Below, one piece after another: positions 26,345 through 37,300 of a DNA stretch of 64,000 nucleotides. The notes below the pieces were generated by a model, which ran no database searches, had not been told where the DNA came from, and saw nothing but the letters and a program-made list of their open reading frames with translations. Source of the stretch: Martelella lutilitoris (GTDB lineage: Bacteria; Pseudomonadota; Alphaproteobacteria; Rhizobiales; Rhizobiaceae); contig NZ_VCLB01000008.1 in assembly GCF_005924265.1 (NCBI RefSeq), forward strand, positions 62,001 through 126,000, read 5' to 3'. The first letter of the stretch is position 1. Each line of letters begins with the position of its first letter. Position numbers and translations under genes: made by a program.

Positions 26345-28615
26345 TTACATCGAGGTGTGGAAAGTCCGGTTGATGACGTCAAGCTGCTGTTCCTTCGTCA
26401 GCTTGATGAAGTTCACAGCATAACCCGAAACACGGATCGTCAGCTGCGGATACTTCTCCGGATGGTCCATGGCGTCAATCAGGGTCTCCTTGTTGAGGAG
26501 GTTGACATTGACGTGGAAACCGCCGGCCGCCGTGTAACCGTCGAGGCAATTCGACAGGTTCTTGATGCGGTCCTCGTCGGTATGGCCAAGGCTGCCGGGC
26601 GTTGCCGAAGCCGTCCAGCTGATCCCGTCGAGGGCAGCGTCATAGGGCAGTTTGGCAAGCGAAGCGCCTGCGGCCACAAAGCCCTTCTTGTCGCGACCGT
26701 TCATCGGGTTTGCACCCGGTGCGAAGGGTTCGCCAGCGCGGCGGCCATCCGGCGTATTACCGGTCTTCTTGCCGTAAACGACGTTCGACGTGATCGTCAG
26801 GATCGACTGCGTCGGCATCGAGTCACGGTAGAAGTAAGGCTGTGCCTTGACCTTGTTCATGAAGGTCTCGACGAGCCACGAGGCAATCGAGTCGACACGG
26901 TCGTCATTGTTGCCGAAGGCCGGGAAATCGCCGGTGATCTTGTAGTCAACGGCAAGGCCGGTTTCGTCGCGAATGACTTCGACCTTGGCATATTTGATTG
27001 CCGAAAGCGCGTCAGCCGCAATCGACAGACCGGCAATGCCGCAGGCCATGGTCCGAAGGATATCACGATCATGCAGGGCCATCTCAATGCGTTCATACGC
27101 ATATTTGTCGTGCATGTAGTGAATGGCGTTCAGAGCCTTGACGTAGGTCTTTGCAAGCCAGTCCATGGCCTTGTCGAACTTTTCGACGACTTCGTCATAT
27201 TCCAGAACGTCGCCGGTGATCGGTTCGAGACCTTCGGCAACCTTCTTGCCCTTCAGCTTCATTTCGTCAACGCCGCCATTGATCGCATAAAGCAGAGCCT
27301 TGGCGAGGTTGGCGCGCGCGCCGAAGAACTGCATCTGCTTGCCGATCCGCATCGACGAGACGCAGCAGGCAATGCCGTAGTCGTCGCCCCATTTCGGACG
27401 CATCAGCTCGTCGTTCTCGTACTGGATGGCGCAGGTGTCGGCCGAAACCTTGGCGCAGAAGTGCTTGAAGCCTTCCGGCAGGCTCGGGCTCCACAGAACC
27501 GTGAGGTTCGGCTCCGGCGCGGGTCCCAGATTGAACAGCGTGTTGAGGAAACGGAAGCTGTTCTTCGAAACCAGCGTACGGCCGTCTTCGCCCATGCCGC
27601 CGATCGCCTCGGTCACCCATACGGGGTCGCCCGAGAACAGTTCGTCATATTCCGGCGTGCGCAGGAAGCGAACGATGCGCAGCTTCATGATCATGTCGTC
27701 GATCATTTCCTGGGCATCGTCTTCCGAGATGTAACCGGCTTCGATATCACGCTCGATATAGATGTCGAGGAAGGTCGAAATGCGACCGATCGACATGGCA
27801 GCGCCGTTCTGCTCCTTCACGGCAGCCAGATAACCGAAATAAACGGCCTGGACAGCTTCGCGGGCGTTGCGGGCGGGCTTGGAAATGTCGACGCCATATT
27901 TGGCGGCCATTTCACGCAGCTCGTCGAGCGCACGGAACTGCTCCGACATTTCCTCGCGCAGACGCATATTGCTGTCGTTGAAGACAGCGTCGTCGAGCTC
28001 GTGGAATTCCTTCTGCTTTTCAGCGCGCAGGAAGTCCGTGCCGTAAAGGGCAACGCGGCGATAGTCGCCGATGATGCGGCCACGGCCGTAGGCGTCGGGA
28101 AGACCGGTGATCACGCCCGATTTGCGGCAGGCGAGAATGTCCGGGCTGTAGACGTCGAACACGCCCTGGTTATGGCTCTTGCGGTACTTCGTCCACACAT
28201 CGTGAACGGTTTCGTCCACCTTGTAGCCATAGGTCTGCAGGCTGCCTTCAACCATGCGCAGGCCGCCATTCGGCATGATCGCGCGCTTCAGCGGCGCATC
28301 GGTCTGCAGGCCGACGATGATTTCGAGGTCCTTGTTGATATAGCCGGCATCATGCGCGGTAATCGACGAGGGCTTGTCTGCCGAAATGTCAAGAACGCCG
28401 CCCTTGTCGCGCTCCTGCTTCAAGAGGTCGCTCAGCTCGTCCCAGAGCTGCTTGGTGCGCTCGGTGGCCGGGGCGAGGAAGGACGCATCGCCCTCATAAG
28501 GCGTGTAGTTTTCCTGAATGAAGTTGCGAACGTCGATCGCGGTGCGCCATGCACCATCGCTGAACCCGCTCCACGGGTCGGCGTGTACGTTCGTGTGTTT
28601 GGCATACATATCCAT
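26345..28615 (-). CDS. pflB: Formate C-acetyltransferase (pyruvate formate-lyase)
   Basis: Glycyl-radical enzyme converting pyruvate and CoA to acetyl-CoA and formate during anaerobic growth. It has 756 residues, close to the E. coli length. The adjacent catalytic cysteines are in [12 protein letters not shown] (around 425), and the radical glycine is in the C-terminal RVSGYAVNF. The ATG at 28615 (MDMYAKHTN) is preferred, with GAGG about 10 bases upstream; an in-frame ATG at 28633 is possible. pflA follows in the same operon. An FNR/FixK-type promoter lies about 400 bases upstream. It is a notable gene for Rhizobiales, most of which lack mixed-acid fermentation. Confidence 0.96.
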   Translation of the reverse strand: MDMYAKHTNVHADPWSGFSDGAWRTAIDVRNFIQENYTPYEGDASFLAPATERTKQLWDELSDLLKQERDKGGVLDISADKPSSITAHDAGYINKDLEIIVGLQTDAPLKRAIMPNGGLRMVEGSLQTYGYKVDETVHDVWTKYRKSHNQGVFDVYSPDILACRKSGVITGLPDAYGRGRIIGDYRRVALYGTDFLRAEKQKEFHELDDAVFNDSNMRLREEMSEQFRALDELREMAAKYGVDISKPARNAREAVQAVYFGYLAAVKEQNGAAMSIGRISTFLDIYIERDIEAGYISEDDAQEMIDDMIMKLRIVRFLRTPEYDELFSGDPVWVTEAIGGMGEDGRTLVSKNSFRFLNTLFNLGPAPEPNLTVLWSPSLPEGFKHFCAKVSADTCAIQYENDELMRPKWGDDYGIACCVSSMRIGKQMQFFGARANLAKALLYAINGGVDEMKLKGKKVAEGLEPITGDVLEYDEVVEKFDKAMDWLAKTYVKALNAIHYMHDKYAYERIEMALHDRDILRTMACGIAGLSIAADALSAIKYAKVEVIRDETGLAVDYKITGDFPAFGNNDDRVDSIASWLVETFMNKVKAQPYFYRDSMPTQSILTITSNVVYGKKTGNTPDGRRAGEPFAPGANPMNGRDKKGFVAAGASLAKLPYDAALDGISWTASATPGSLGHTDEDRIKNLSNCLDGYTAAGGFHVNVNLLNKETLIDAMDHPEKYPQLTIRVSGYAVNFIKLTKEQQLDVINRTFHTSM

Positions 28616-29640
28616 GGTTTCAGCCCTCACCATAATAAGAGGAACATTTCAGGGTTCCAGCGCCGGGACCGAGGAGGATGTCCGGCAAAAGGCGCTGGGT
28701 TCGGCGAACGAATTATCCGGCAAAATGTCGGTCAGAATCTTTCCGACCAAAACGGCCATTCTTGGGCAGGCAGTTGCGGGACATTTCATTCCACCAATTC
28801 TAGCGATCTCCGATCGCTTCCGATGGCTGACTTTGGCGCCTGGCGCTGGTCTTGGGCATGAACCTGCGAAAGATCGCGTCGATTGTTGACGCCAACGGTC
28901 AACGCTCTTCGTTTTGACGACCTCTATATGGTACCAAAGGCGTATAAAGTCCACAAGAAATTGACATTTTTACTTATTTTTCAAGTACAAATGACGAATT
29001 ACAATTCCGAACCGATAATATAAACATAATCAAGGCAGCCGGACATTGATATCAGTCAACTTAAGCCAAATCGGCAGCGAAAACCGGATTTTCCGGGTCG
29101 CGTCAAGCGTACCCATCTACTTACCGACAGCCTGAACGCGAATTCCACTCCGCCACAAGCAAAGGTTCGGGGCGAGGCGCTACGGGCAAGACGCTCGCAG
29201 CAACCCGCAATCGGCATCCTGCGCCCTTATCCCGGAGAATAAACCGATCTGTAGCCGAATCAAGTGCGCCTTCGTCAGCACTCGACCCGTGCCATGAAAA
29301 CCGGACGACTCGCTCCGGTTTATGTGCCTTTATACTTACAAAGGATGCTGCACCAGAATGGAATCTGGAATTGCCGACCCTATGCCCTTTGCCGTGGTCG
29401 CAGGCGGCAGGATCAGTCCCATGCAGACAGGCTGCGAAACGACGCGCTGGAGCAGACTTTTTCCGGGATTTTGCCCGTCGATTGCGCCGGAACGGGACGC
29501 CAGGCGCCGCAGACCGCCGTTTGCGGGCAAACCCGTCTTGCTCCGACGCCTGTCCTCATGTCTAGTGGCCGGCACCGTGTGGCTGGCCGGCAAGGTCGAA
29601 GCGCGGATAAAACAAGAAAAGCAGGCGCCGGAAAACCCAC
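28616..29640. other. 1-kb intergenic region upstream of pflB
   Basis: No supported gene. The pflB side (to about 29011) is a probable untranslated leader on the minus strand; its only clear symmetry is GTTGAC-N7-GTCAAC at 28885-28903. An FNR-type promoter lies at 29017-29059. Short frames between 29264 and 29640 on both strands read like low-complexity, arginine-rich translations of GC-rich DNA and have no ribosome-binding site that would favour them. Base composition between 28900 and 29060 is AT-rich. Confidence 0.5.
29017..29059 (-). promoter_or_regulatory. FNR/FixK-type promoter for pflBA
   Basis: On the minus strand TTGAC-TGAT-ATCAA (29046-29059) matches the anaerobox TTGAT-N4-ATCAA at 9 of 10 positions. 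TATATT (29017-29022) follows, placed so that the box is centred near -41.5, the class II activation position. The predicted start at about 29011 gives a leader of about 395 bases to pflB. Other starts closer to pflB cannot be excluded. Confidence 0.6.
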
Positions 29641-30831
29641 ATGACCGACACACCCAGCGAACCAAACCTTGAGAGCGCACAGGGCCCCGCGCCGGCCGCT
29701 TCCGACAGTGCCCCGCCCCCCTCGGACGCGCCGGGCGCAGCACCCGCGCCGCCGGAGGAAATCCGCTCGCAGGTCACCTGTTCGCGCGGCTTTGCCCAGT
29801 GGCTATCGCTGCACAACTGCTCTCTCGCCTTCACCTCATACCAGACCGGGCAGTTGTTCCTTGTCGGGGTGCTGCCCAACGGCGCGCTGTCTCTGCACCA
29901 GCGCAATTTCGTCCGCGCCATGGGGCTGATCGGCGACAGCCAGCGCCTGCTTCTGGCGGGTCTTGCCCAGATATGGCGGTTCGAGAACGTGCTCGGCCCG
30001 AACGAGCGCGCCAATGATGCCTTCGACAGGCTCTACGTTCCGCGCCGCGGCCAGACCGTCGCCGATGTCGACGTCCATGAACTCGGCATCGATGCGGCGG
30101 GACGCCTGCTGTTCGTCAACACAAAATATTCCTGCCTGGCGACCGACAGCGTCGTGCACTCCTTCAAGCCGGTCTGGCGGCCGCCCTTCATCTCCCGACT
30201 GGCGCCGGAGGACCGCTGCCACCTGAACGGCCTTGCCATGGAAAACGGCGTGCCGCGCTTCGTCACCTCGGTCTCCACCACCGATATTGTCGATGGCTGG
30301 CGCAACGAGCGCCGCGACGGGGGCGTCGTCGTCAATGTCGAGACCGACGAGATCGTCACCGAAGGCGTTTCGATGCCGCATTCGCCGCGCCTCTACAAGA
30401 ACGCGCTCTGGTTCCTCGATTCCGGCAATGGCTACCTGACCCGCCTCGACCTTCAAAGCCGGACCCGCGAACGCGTCGCCTTCTGCCCGGGCTTCCTGCG
30501 CGGCCTCTCCTTCCACGACGGTCATGCCGTCGTCGGACTGTCGCTTGCCCGCCGCGAAGGCGTCTTTTCCGGCCTCAACCTTCAGGACGAACTGGAAAAA
30601 CGCCGCGCCGAAGCCTGGTGCGGACTGCAGATCGTCAACACGGAAAACGGCGACATCGTCGAATGGCTGAGGATCGAAGGCGGCATCAAGGAGCTCTTCG
30701 ACGTCAGCGTCCTGCCGGGCGTCACCTGCCCGATGGCGCTGCCGACCTTCGGACCCGAACTTGCAAGCTTCATCACCATCGAGGCCCCGGACCGGCCGCT
30801 GTCGGAACGCGGCTGGCACCCGGCGACATGA
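29641..30831 (+). CDS. TIGR03032 family protein, function unknown
   Basis: A 396-residue protein of the TIGR03032 family, uncharacterised. An N-terminal low-complexity Pro/Ala stretch (about 1-40) precedes a beta-rich, likely propeller-like domain. Motifs seen are TSYQTGQLFLVG (about 65-76), CHLNGLAMENGVPRFVTSVS (about 196-215) and the C-terminal region with FDVSVLPGVTCPMALP. No signal peptide is evident. It is followed after 9 bases by a TIM-barrel isomerase-like gene on the same strand, suggesting a two-gene unit. The start ATG at 29641 has only a weak upstream site; later starts would remove part of the low-complexity tail. Confidence 0.78.
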   Translation: MTDTPSEPNLESAQGPAPAASDSAPPPSDAPGAAPAPPEEIRSQVTCSRGFAQWLSLHNCSLAFTSYQTGQLFLVGVLPNGALSLHQRNFVRAMGLIGDSQRLLLAGLAQIWRFENVLGPNERANDAFDRLYVPRRGQTVADVDVHELGIDAAGRLLFVNTKYSCLATDSVVHSFKPVWRPPFISRLAPEDRCHLNGLAMENGVPRFVTSVSTTDIVDGWRNERRDGGVVVNVETDEIVTEGVSMPHSPRLYKNALWFLDSGNGYLTRLDLQSRTRERVAFCPGFLRGLSFHDGHAVVGLSLARREGVFSGLNLQDELEKRRAEAWCGLQIVNTENGDIVEWLRIEGGIKELFDVSVLPGVTCPMALPTFGPELASFITIEAPDRPLSERGWHPAT

Positions 30832-30840
30832 GGACACCCT

Positions 30841-31635
30841 ATGCCGCAGCTCGAATTCTCGCCCTGCCTCGAATGGCTGTTCGCCGAACCCGGCGACGCC
30901 TTCCCGTCGCGCATCGAACGCGCGGCGACCGCCGGCTTTACGGCCTTCGAATTCTGGCTCTGGTCGAACAAGGACATCGAAGCCATCACCCGCACCGCCA
31001 AGGCCTGCGGCATGGCGGTTTCGGGCCTCGTCGCCGAACCTCTGATCGCGATCACCGATCCGGCCAACAGGGCCGAATGGCTCGAAGGCCTGAAGCGTTC
31101 TGCCGAGGTCGCCAGCCGGCTGGCCGCGCCGGTGCTGATTGCCCAGACCGGCAATGATCTGCCGCAGATTTCGAGGGAGGACCAGAAGGCCTCGCTGATC
31201 GAGACCTTTTCGGAAGCGGCGAACATCCTGATCGGCAGCGGCGTCCGGCTCGGGATCGAGCCGCTGAACACGACCGTCGATCATCCCGGCTACTTTCTCC
31301 ACTCAACGTCGGAGGGTTTCGAGATCGTCGAGGCGGTCAACCGCGACGAGATCGGCCTTCTCTACGACCTCTATCACGCCGCCGTCATGGACGAGCCGAT
31401 CGAGACGGTCCTCGCCGGCAACCTCGAAAAGGTGGTGCATATCCATGTGGCCGATCACCCCGGGCGCAACGAGCCGGGATCGGGCAGGATCGACCTTGTC
31501 GACCGCCTGAGAAAGCTGATCGAGGCCGGTTACAGGGGACGCATCGGGCTGGAATACCAGCCTCTCGTGTCGGGAAGCGATCCGGTCATCAGGGCGCGCG
31601 ACAGGCTGTCGGAGGCTTTTGAAGAAGGGCATTAG
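30841..31635 (+). CDS. Hydroxypyruvate isomerase-like TIM-barrel protein
   Basis: Xylose-isomerase-like TIM-barrel enzyme, probably interconverting a small hydroxy-keto or sugar substrate such as hydroxypyruvate and tartronate semialdehyde. It has 264 residues. Metal and catalytic positions of the family are visible: LGIEPLNTTVDHPGYFLHS (about 138-156) with Glu, YDLYHAAVMDEP (about 176-187) with Asp and His, HIHVADHPGRNEPGSGRID (about 201-219), and IGLEYQPL (about 236-243) with Glu. The start follows TGAGGACACCCT. It is adjacent to the TIGR03032 gene and ends against a degraded ABC transporter operon on the opposite strand. Confidence 0.85.
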   Translation: MPQLEFSPCLEWLFAEPGDAFPSRIERAATAGFTAFEFWLWSNKDIEAITRTAKACGMAVSGLVAEPLIAITDPANRAEWLEGLKRSAEVASRLAAPVLIAQTGNDLPQISREDQKASLIETFSEAANILIGSGVRLGIEPLNTTVDHPGYFLHSTSEGFEIVEAVNRDEIGLLYDLYHAAVMDEPIETVLAGNLEKVVHIHVADHPGRNEPGSGRIDLVDRLRKLIEAGYRGRIGLEYQPLVSGSDPVIRARDRLSEAFEEGH

Positions 31636-31733
31636 CCGCAATAGAGCGTCATCGACAGCGTCACCACGGCGAAGAACAGCCGGGCGAAGCGGAAGGCCCG
31701 CAGGCGGGCAAGAAGCAGCTCAAAGACTGACAT
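31632..31733 (-). pseudogene. N-terminal stub of an ABC permease
   Basis: A 33-codon frame with a basic, hydrophobic N-terminus (MSVFELLLARLRAF) and one membrane-like segment, ended by a stop (TAA, 31632-31634) that overlaps the opposite-strand isomerase stop. Its ATG overlaps the restored C-terminal frame of the LolD-type pseudogene, the normal arrangement of ATPase and permease genes. It looks like what remains of a FtsX/LolC-type permease after a deletion. It could also be chance. Confidence 0.35.
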
Positions 31734-32402
31734 CGTGACAACACCCGCCGGAAAGCCTCAGGACGCGGTCAAACCGGCGCGCATGGTCGAGATTGTGGGT
31801 GACATGATCAGCCCGCAATCGGCATCGACGCTGTCCATCAGAAGCTTGAGAATATGGCGGCCCGTCTCTTCGTCGAGATTGCCGGTCGGCTCGTCGGAAA
31901 GAATGAGCTTCGGCTTGGTGACGAGCGCGCGGGAAAGGCGACGCGCTGTTTCTCGCCGCCCGAAAGCCGGCTGCAACGCAGGCCGGCGCGCGCGGAAAGC
32001 CCGAACTTGTCGAGCGCCTCCTTCGCGCGCCTCAGCACTGCCCTGTGGCCAACCCCCCGGTATCTCAGGGGCAAGGCCACATTGTCCGCCGCACTCACAT
32101 GATCGATCAGGTTGAAGTCCTGGAACACGAAGCCGATCGCCTCGCGCCGGAGCCGCGTTCGCTCCGCATCGCCAATGGCGACCACCTCCCGACCCGATAT
32201 CAGCACCCGTCCCTTGTTTTGGGGTCGAGAGTGTCCCCAGAATTTCAAGCAGGGAAGATTTTCCTGATCCCGAGGCCCCGATAATGCACAAACGCTTTCC
32301 CGGCCGCAGCGTGAGATCCACGGCCTTGAGGATTTCGATCGTCTGCGATGACGAGGTGACGCTTTTGCCGACACCGCCTACATCGACCAGCATATCAGAC
32401 AT
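31720..32402 (-). pseudogene. LolD/MacB-type ABC ATPase, three frameshifts
   Basis: Reading the minus strand from 32402, the first frame gives IIGASGSGKSSLLEILGTLST (Walker A). An extra base in the C/A run at 32217-32224 shifts to a second frame, which carries IGFVFQDFNLIDH (Q-loop) and LSGGEKQRVA (signature). A lost base near 31932 returns to the first frame for LILSDEPTGNLDEETG (Walker B). A third lost base near 31802 moves VTHNLDHARRFDRVL (H-loop) out of frame. Put together, the pieces give a complete LolD-like ATPase of about 225 residues, so the gene was once whole. As it stands no functional protein can be made. Only a permease stub follows. Confidence 0.85.
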
Positions 32403-32466
32403 CAGCAGATCTGCCCTTGAGAAGACCGGAGCGCGAAAGCGCGATCCGGGCCGGCAATTTCCTACC

Positions 32467-32832
32467 TCAATAATCGGGCGCGCAGCCAAATGAGACGTAC
32501 ATCTCGTTCGCCAGTTCGGCCGTCTGCTCATAGGCATCCCAGTGAGGCTCGGCGCCTGAGGCGCCGTACTTGTTCACGGCGCGCTTGTACGCGTTGTAAT
32601 AGCTGCGGGCGGCGTCACAGGTGGAGGCAACCTGAACGTTGACCTTGCCGCCCTTCTTGGTGGTGCACGACATCGGGCACTGAAGGAACGAGGACTTCGC
32701 GCTGGCGTTGGTCGAAGGCGTATTGGCACCGGTGGTATAGGCGTCGTCCTCGGCATCGTAATCCAGCGCCTCGGTACAGGCCGCAAGAAGCACCAGCGGC
32801 GCCACGCACAACAGCATCTTCAGTTTCGACAT
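32467..32832 (-). CDS. Small lipoprotein, unknown function
   Basis: A 121-residue protein with a clear lipoprotein signal peptide: KLKMLLCVAPLVLLAAC, Cys about residue 19. The mature part is short and polar, with cysteines in FLQCPMSCTTKK (about 49-60), VASTCDAARSYY (about 68-79) and near the end (SFGCAPDY), which could form disulfides in the periplasm. I do not recognise a family. It is divergent from murB and lies 64 bases upstream of the degraded ABC ATPase; no operon is implied. Confidence 0.7.
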   Translation of the reverse strand: MSKLKMLLCVAPLVLLAACTEALDYDAEDDAYTTGANTPSTNASAKSSFLQCPMSCTTKKGGKVNVQVASTCDAARSYYNAYKRAVNKYGASGAEPHWDAYEQTAELANEMYVSFGCAPDY

Positions 32833-33099
32833 CGTCTATCCACCGTCATTGTATGCGAAAGAGTCTTCGTCCGATTGCATTCCCCGCGCCCATCTCATGC
32901 GATTGGAACGAGGAGTAGTGACCGGGCCCGGATCAAGAGCCCCCATTGTTTTTGGGGGGAGGAACGCATTTTTTTGTTATTTGTCATGACGAAACCAGCG
33001 TCCTTTGCCGCAAAGCAGAACAGCTCGCGCTTGCGCGCGCGCATCGCCCGGACTATTGACGGGCATGACCTCGCCGAACCCAAGCGGACCGAATGCCTG

Positions 33100-34086
33100 A
33101 TGGAGCTGATTGCCGATTTCGACCTGACGCGCGAAAACACGCTGGGCCTCAAGTCCGCCGCCCGGCTCGCCACCCGGATCACGCATGTGGACGCTCTGTC
33201 GGCCCTTCTCGATGAGGCAGACGTTCGCGGCATGCCGTTCAGGATCCTTGGCGGCGGCAGCAATGTGGTGCTGAGCGAAACCGTGGAGGCGCTGGTCGGC
33301 CTGATGCGGATCGAGGGGCGCCGGCTTTCGGGGCAGACCGAAACGCACAATCTGGTCACCGCAGGCGCCGGCGAGAACTGGCATGATTTCGTCGCCTGGA
33401 CCGTCGAACAGGGCATACCAGGCCTGGAGAACCTCGCCGGCATACCCGGCACGGTCGGCGCCGCGCCCGTGCAGAATATCGGCGCCTATGGCGTCCAGCT
33501 TTCCGATGTCTTTCATGAGCTTTCCGCTTTCGACACGCAAACCCGCACGATCGCGACTTTCGATGCCGAGGCCTGCGGTTTCGCCTACCGGCAGAGCCGG
33601 TTCAAGGCCGAGCCGGGGCGGCATGTCATCTTGTCGGTCACGCTGGCACTGCCCCGCATCTGGACGCCGACCACTGCCTATGCCGGCCTCGAGCGTTTTT
33701 CCGTCGGCGACGATCCGGCAGACGTCATGGCGCGCGTGCTTTCACTCCGGGGATCAAAGCTTCCCGACTGGCGCAGGCTCGGCAATGCCGGCTCGTTCTT
33801 CCACAATCCGGTCGTCAGCGGCGAAGAGGCCGCGAAGCTGGCGGACGCTCCGCACTATCCCCAGCCCGACGGCAGCGTGAAACTCTCCGCCGGATGGCTG
33901 ATCGAGCAATGCGGCCTGAAGGGCGAACGCCTCGGTCCTGTCGGCACTTTCGACGGGCACGCCCTTGTCCTCGTCAATCACGGCGGCGCAACAAGCCGCG
34001 ATGTCGCCCGGTTTTCCGCGCTTGTCCGGGAGAGGGTGAAGGCCCGCTTTGGCGTCGATCTCGTTCAGGAACCGATCGAACTCTAG
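33100..34086 (+). CDS. murB: UDP-N-acetylenolpyruvoylglucosamine reductase, E. coli type
   Basis: FAD enzyme that makes UDP-N-acetylmuramate in the cytosol for peptidoglycan synthesis. It has 328 residues from ATG 33100 (MELIADFDLTREN), close to the 342 of E. coli MurB. FAD-binding motifs are RILGGGSNVVLSE and IPGTVGAAPVQNIGAYGV. FAYRQSRFK carries the conserved Tyr/Arg, NAGSFFHNPVV contains the catalytic Ser, and a C-terminal Glu in VQEPIEL is in the expected place. An in-frame ATG at 32986 would add 38 residues that look unconserved; neither start has a strong ribosome-binding site. The gene is isolated, not in a division/cell-wall cluster. Confidence 0.9.
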   Translation: MELIADFDLTRENTLGLKSAARLATRITHVDALSALLDEADVRGMPFRILGGGSNVVLSETVEALVGLMRIEGRRLSGQTETHNLVTAGAGENWHDFVAWTVEQGIPGLENLAGIPGTVGAAPVQNIGAYGVQLSDVFHELSAFDTQTRTIATFDAEACGFAYRQSRFKAEPGRHVILSVTLALPRIWTPTTAYAGLERFSVGDDPADVMARVLSLRGSKLPDWRRLGNAGSFFHNPVVSGEEAAKLADAPHYPQPDGSVKLSAGWLIEQCGLKGERLGPVGTFDGHALVLVNHGGATSRDVARFSALVRERVKARFGVDLVQEPIEL

Positions 34087-34339
34087 GCAATGCGCGCGCC
34101 CATCGTGAATTTTCGGCACTCATACGGCGCATCACTATTTGACGATATCCTATTGATAAATATGTCTTTTACCTAAATCGCTCTTCGACAGGCCGAGATT
34201 GATCCCATCCCAATAGGCGATCCGTAACCCGCGACGGGTCGTTAAAGCGACCAAAACGCCCTAGTATTGCAGGCAGGGTCAAGAAAGACGGCATGCGCCG
34301 GCACGAACCGGCCGCCTGAAAATGGAGGTCACGCAAAAG
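34087..34339. other. Intergenic region between murB and GGDEF/EAL gene
   Basis: 253 bases with no gene seen. AT-rich around 34125-34180. The ribosome-binding site of the downstream gene (GGAGG, 34324-34328) closes the region. Confidence 0.4.
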
Positions 34340-37300
34340 ATGACCGATCGAGCAACAGAGACGGGCGTCGATCATCTGTCCGCTTATGAACGACTGAGGC
34401 GGCTCGACACGGCTCCGGCCGCCGAGCTGGATGCGCTGACCGAGGCTGCGGCGCTGGTCTGCGGCACGCCGATCTCGCTCATCACGCTGCTGAATGAGGA
34501 TACGCAATGGTTCAAGGCCAATTACGGCCTTGAAGGCGTGAGCGAGACCGAACGCAGCATTTCCTTCTGCACCCACGCCCTTGAGGGCGAACAGCTGATG
34601 GAAATCGAAGACGCCACGCAGGATCGGCGCTTCGCCGAAAATCCGCTGGTCACCGATGGTCTCAGGATCCGCTTCTATGCTGGCGTTCCGCTTCAGCTTT
34701 CCGATGGCGAACGAGTCGGCACGCTTTGCGTCGTGGACCAGAAACCGAAGGCGCTCAGCCAACACCAGAAAGAGATATTGAGCCATCTCGCCCGAGCGGC
34801 GGCAAAGGCGCTGGAAGCCCGGCTGATCGCGCTTCACGAGCACGAACTGCTCGGCATCGAGGCGGAGGCGCGCTCGATTCTCGAAAACAGCCCGGATGCG
34901 ATCCTGACCATGGACACCGCCGGCACGATCCGTCACTGGAACGAGGCGGCCGAACGCCTGTTCGGCTATAGCGCCAAAGAGGCGCTCGGCAGCCCGCTTT
35001 CGCTGATCGTCGCGCCTGAACATCTCGACGCGCAGACGGACCTTTCGGCCCGTCTGGCCGATGGTAACGCCACCCGCAACCTGAGGACCGAGCGACTTCA
35101 TCGCAACGGCCGCCGGTTGCCCGTCTCGGTCTCCCTCGGTCCGGTGATTTCCGAAGACGGCGCCTTGACCGGCGCCACGGAGATCATCCGCGATATCAGC
35201 GAGGTGGTCATAGCACAGCGCGAACTCGAAGCTGCGGAAAAACGGATCGAACGGCTTTACCGCGCGACGCCGGCCATGCTGCACTCCACCGACCCGACCG
35301 GCACGCTTCTGAGCGTCAGCGACCGCTGGCTCGATGTCATGAAGTATAATCGCGAGGAGGTCATCGGCCGCAAGCTCTCCGATTTTCTGACGCCGGAATC
35401 GGCGCGGATATCGCGCACCGAGGTCCTGCCGGCGTTCCTTTTCGAAGGGCACTGCGAAAACGTCCGCTACCAGATGGTCACGCGCTCCGGCCAGGTACTC
35501 GACGTCCTGCTCTCCGCCATTCTCGAACGCGACAGTGCGGGCAACCCGCTGCGCATCATCTCCACGATCGAGGATGTGACGCAGCGTCGCAAGGCGGAGA
35601 ATGCGCTGATCGAGGAGCGCAGGCGCCTGCAGCAGATCATCGAGGCGACGCGCTCCGGTACATGGGAATGGAACGTGCAAACCGGCGAACTGAGGCTCAA
35701 TCATCTCTGGGCCGAGATCGTCGGCTATGAACAGGCCGAGCTCGAGCCGACCGACATGCGCACATGGCGGGACCGCGTCCACCCTGACGACCGGGCCGAA
35801 CATGAAACTCAACTGGCCAGGCACCTCGGTGGCGAGGCCGAAAGCTATGACTGTGAGCTGCGGCTACGCCACAAAAACGGTGACTGGGTGTGGGTCGCTG
35901 CCCGTGGCCAGGTGCTGACATGGACCGACGATGGCAAGCCGGAATGGATGTTTGGCAGCCTGCAGGACATAACGCGCCAGAAAGAGGAAGAAGACGAACT
36001 CAGAAAAAGCCGGATATTTCTGGAGCGAACCGGTCAAATTGCAGGGATCGGAGGCTGGGAAGTCGACCTCGTGAACGAGAGAATCTACTGGTCGGCGGTA
36101 ACCTGCCGGATTCACGGCGTACACCCGGAATACAGCCCGACAATGGAAGAGGCGATTGCGTTTTATGCGCCCGAGGCGCGCGCCGTCATTACATCTGCCG
36201 TCGAAGAGAGCATTGAGAACGGTACGCCATGGGATGTTGAACTGCCGCTCATCCGCGCCGACGGACATCGCATATGGGTTCGCGCCGCCGGTTCGGCAGA
36301 GTTCGATGACGAAGGCGCACCCGTCCGCCTGATCGGCGCATTCCAGGACATCTCGGCGCAGGTTGACCAGCGTGTCGAACTCGAAAAACTCAACGAACGC
36401 ATGGCGATCGCCACCGAGAACGGGCGGATCGGGGTATGGGATGCCAATCTGGCGACCGGAAAGACCTATTATTCGGACATCTGGTGCGCGTTGATCGGCT
36501 ATCGGCGGGACGAGATTTCCGATAGCGGCGAGGAATGGCTGAGCTTCATCCATCCCGACGATATGGAACGGGCGCGGACGGCCGATGTCGCCCATATTCG
36601 CGGCGATGCGCCCAATTTCGAGGAAGAGTTCCGCATGCGTCACAAGGACGGGCGCTGGATCTGGATTCTCGACCGCGGCCGCGTCGTCCAGCGCGCCGAG
36701 GACGGTTCGCCGATACGGATGATCGGGACCCATACCGACATCACCGCCCGCAAGCGCGCCGAGGAAGAGCGCCTGCTGATGAGCGAGCGCATGGCGATCG
36801 CCACCGACAGCGGCGGGATCGGCATATGGGAGATGGAAATCGACCGCCGGGTCGCCCACTGGGATCCGCTTATGTATCGGCTTTATGGCCTCGATGCTTC
36901 GGGCGGGGACGATATCGGGGATATCTGGAGGCGCGCCGTACACCCTGAAGACCGCGAGCGGGTGGAAAAGGCCGTTTACCGAACCATCGAAACCGGTGAT
37001 CATCTCGACGAGGAATATCGCGTCATCCTACCCGATGGCGCGTATCGCCATCTCCACATCGCCGCCAATCTGGTGAGCGACAAGTCCGGTCGCCCGAACC
37101 GCATCATCGGCGCGGCCTGGGATGTGACCACACGGCGGCAGATGACGCTCGATCTCGCCGAACAGCACGAACTGATGCGGGTGACGCTCAATTCCATTGG
37201 CGACGCGGTGATCACCACGGACGCGGCGGGCAGGATAAGATGGCTCAATCCCGTGGCCGAACGCATGACCGGCTGGAGCGTCGACGAGGCGGCGGGGGAG

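Noticed and set aside
28885-28903. GTTGAC-N7-GTCAAC near pflB as a second FNR site
   Set aside because: The spacing is 7, not the 4 bases needed for FNR/FixK binding. A better box exists at 29046-29059.
29264-29644. Possible 126-residue gene upstream of the TIGR03032 gene
   Set aside because: Arginine-rich, low-complexity translation with no domain or ribosome-binding site; equally long frames exist in other phases of the same stretch.
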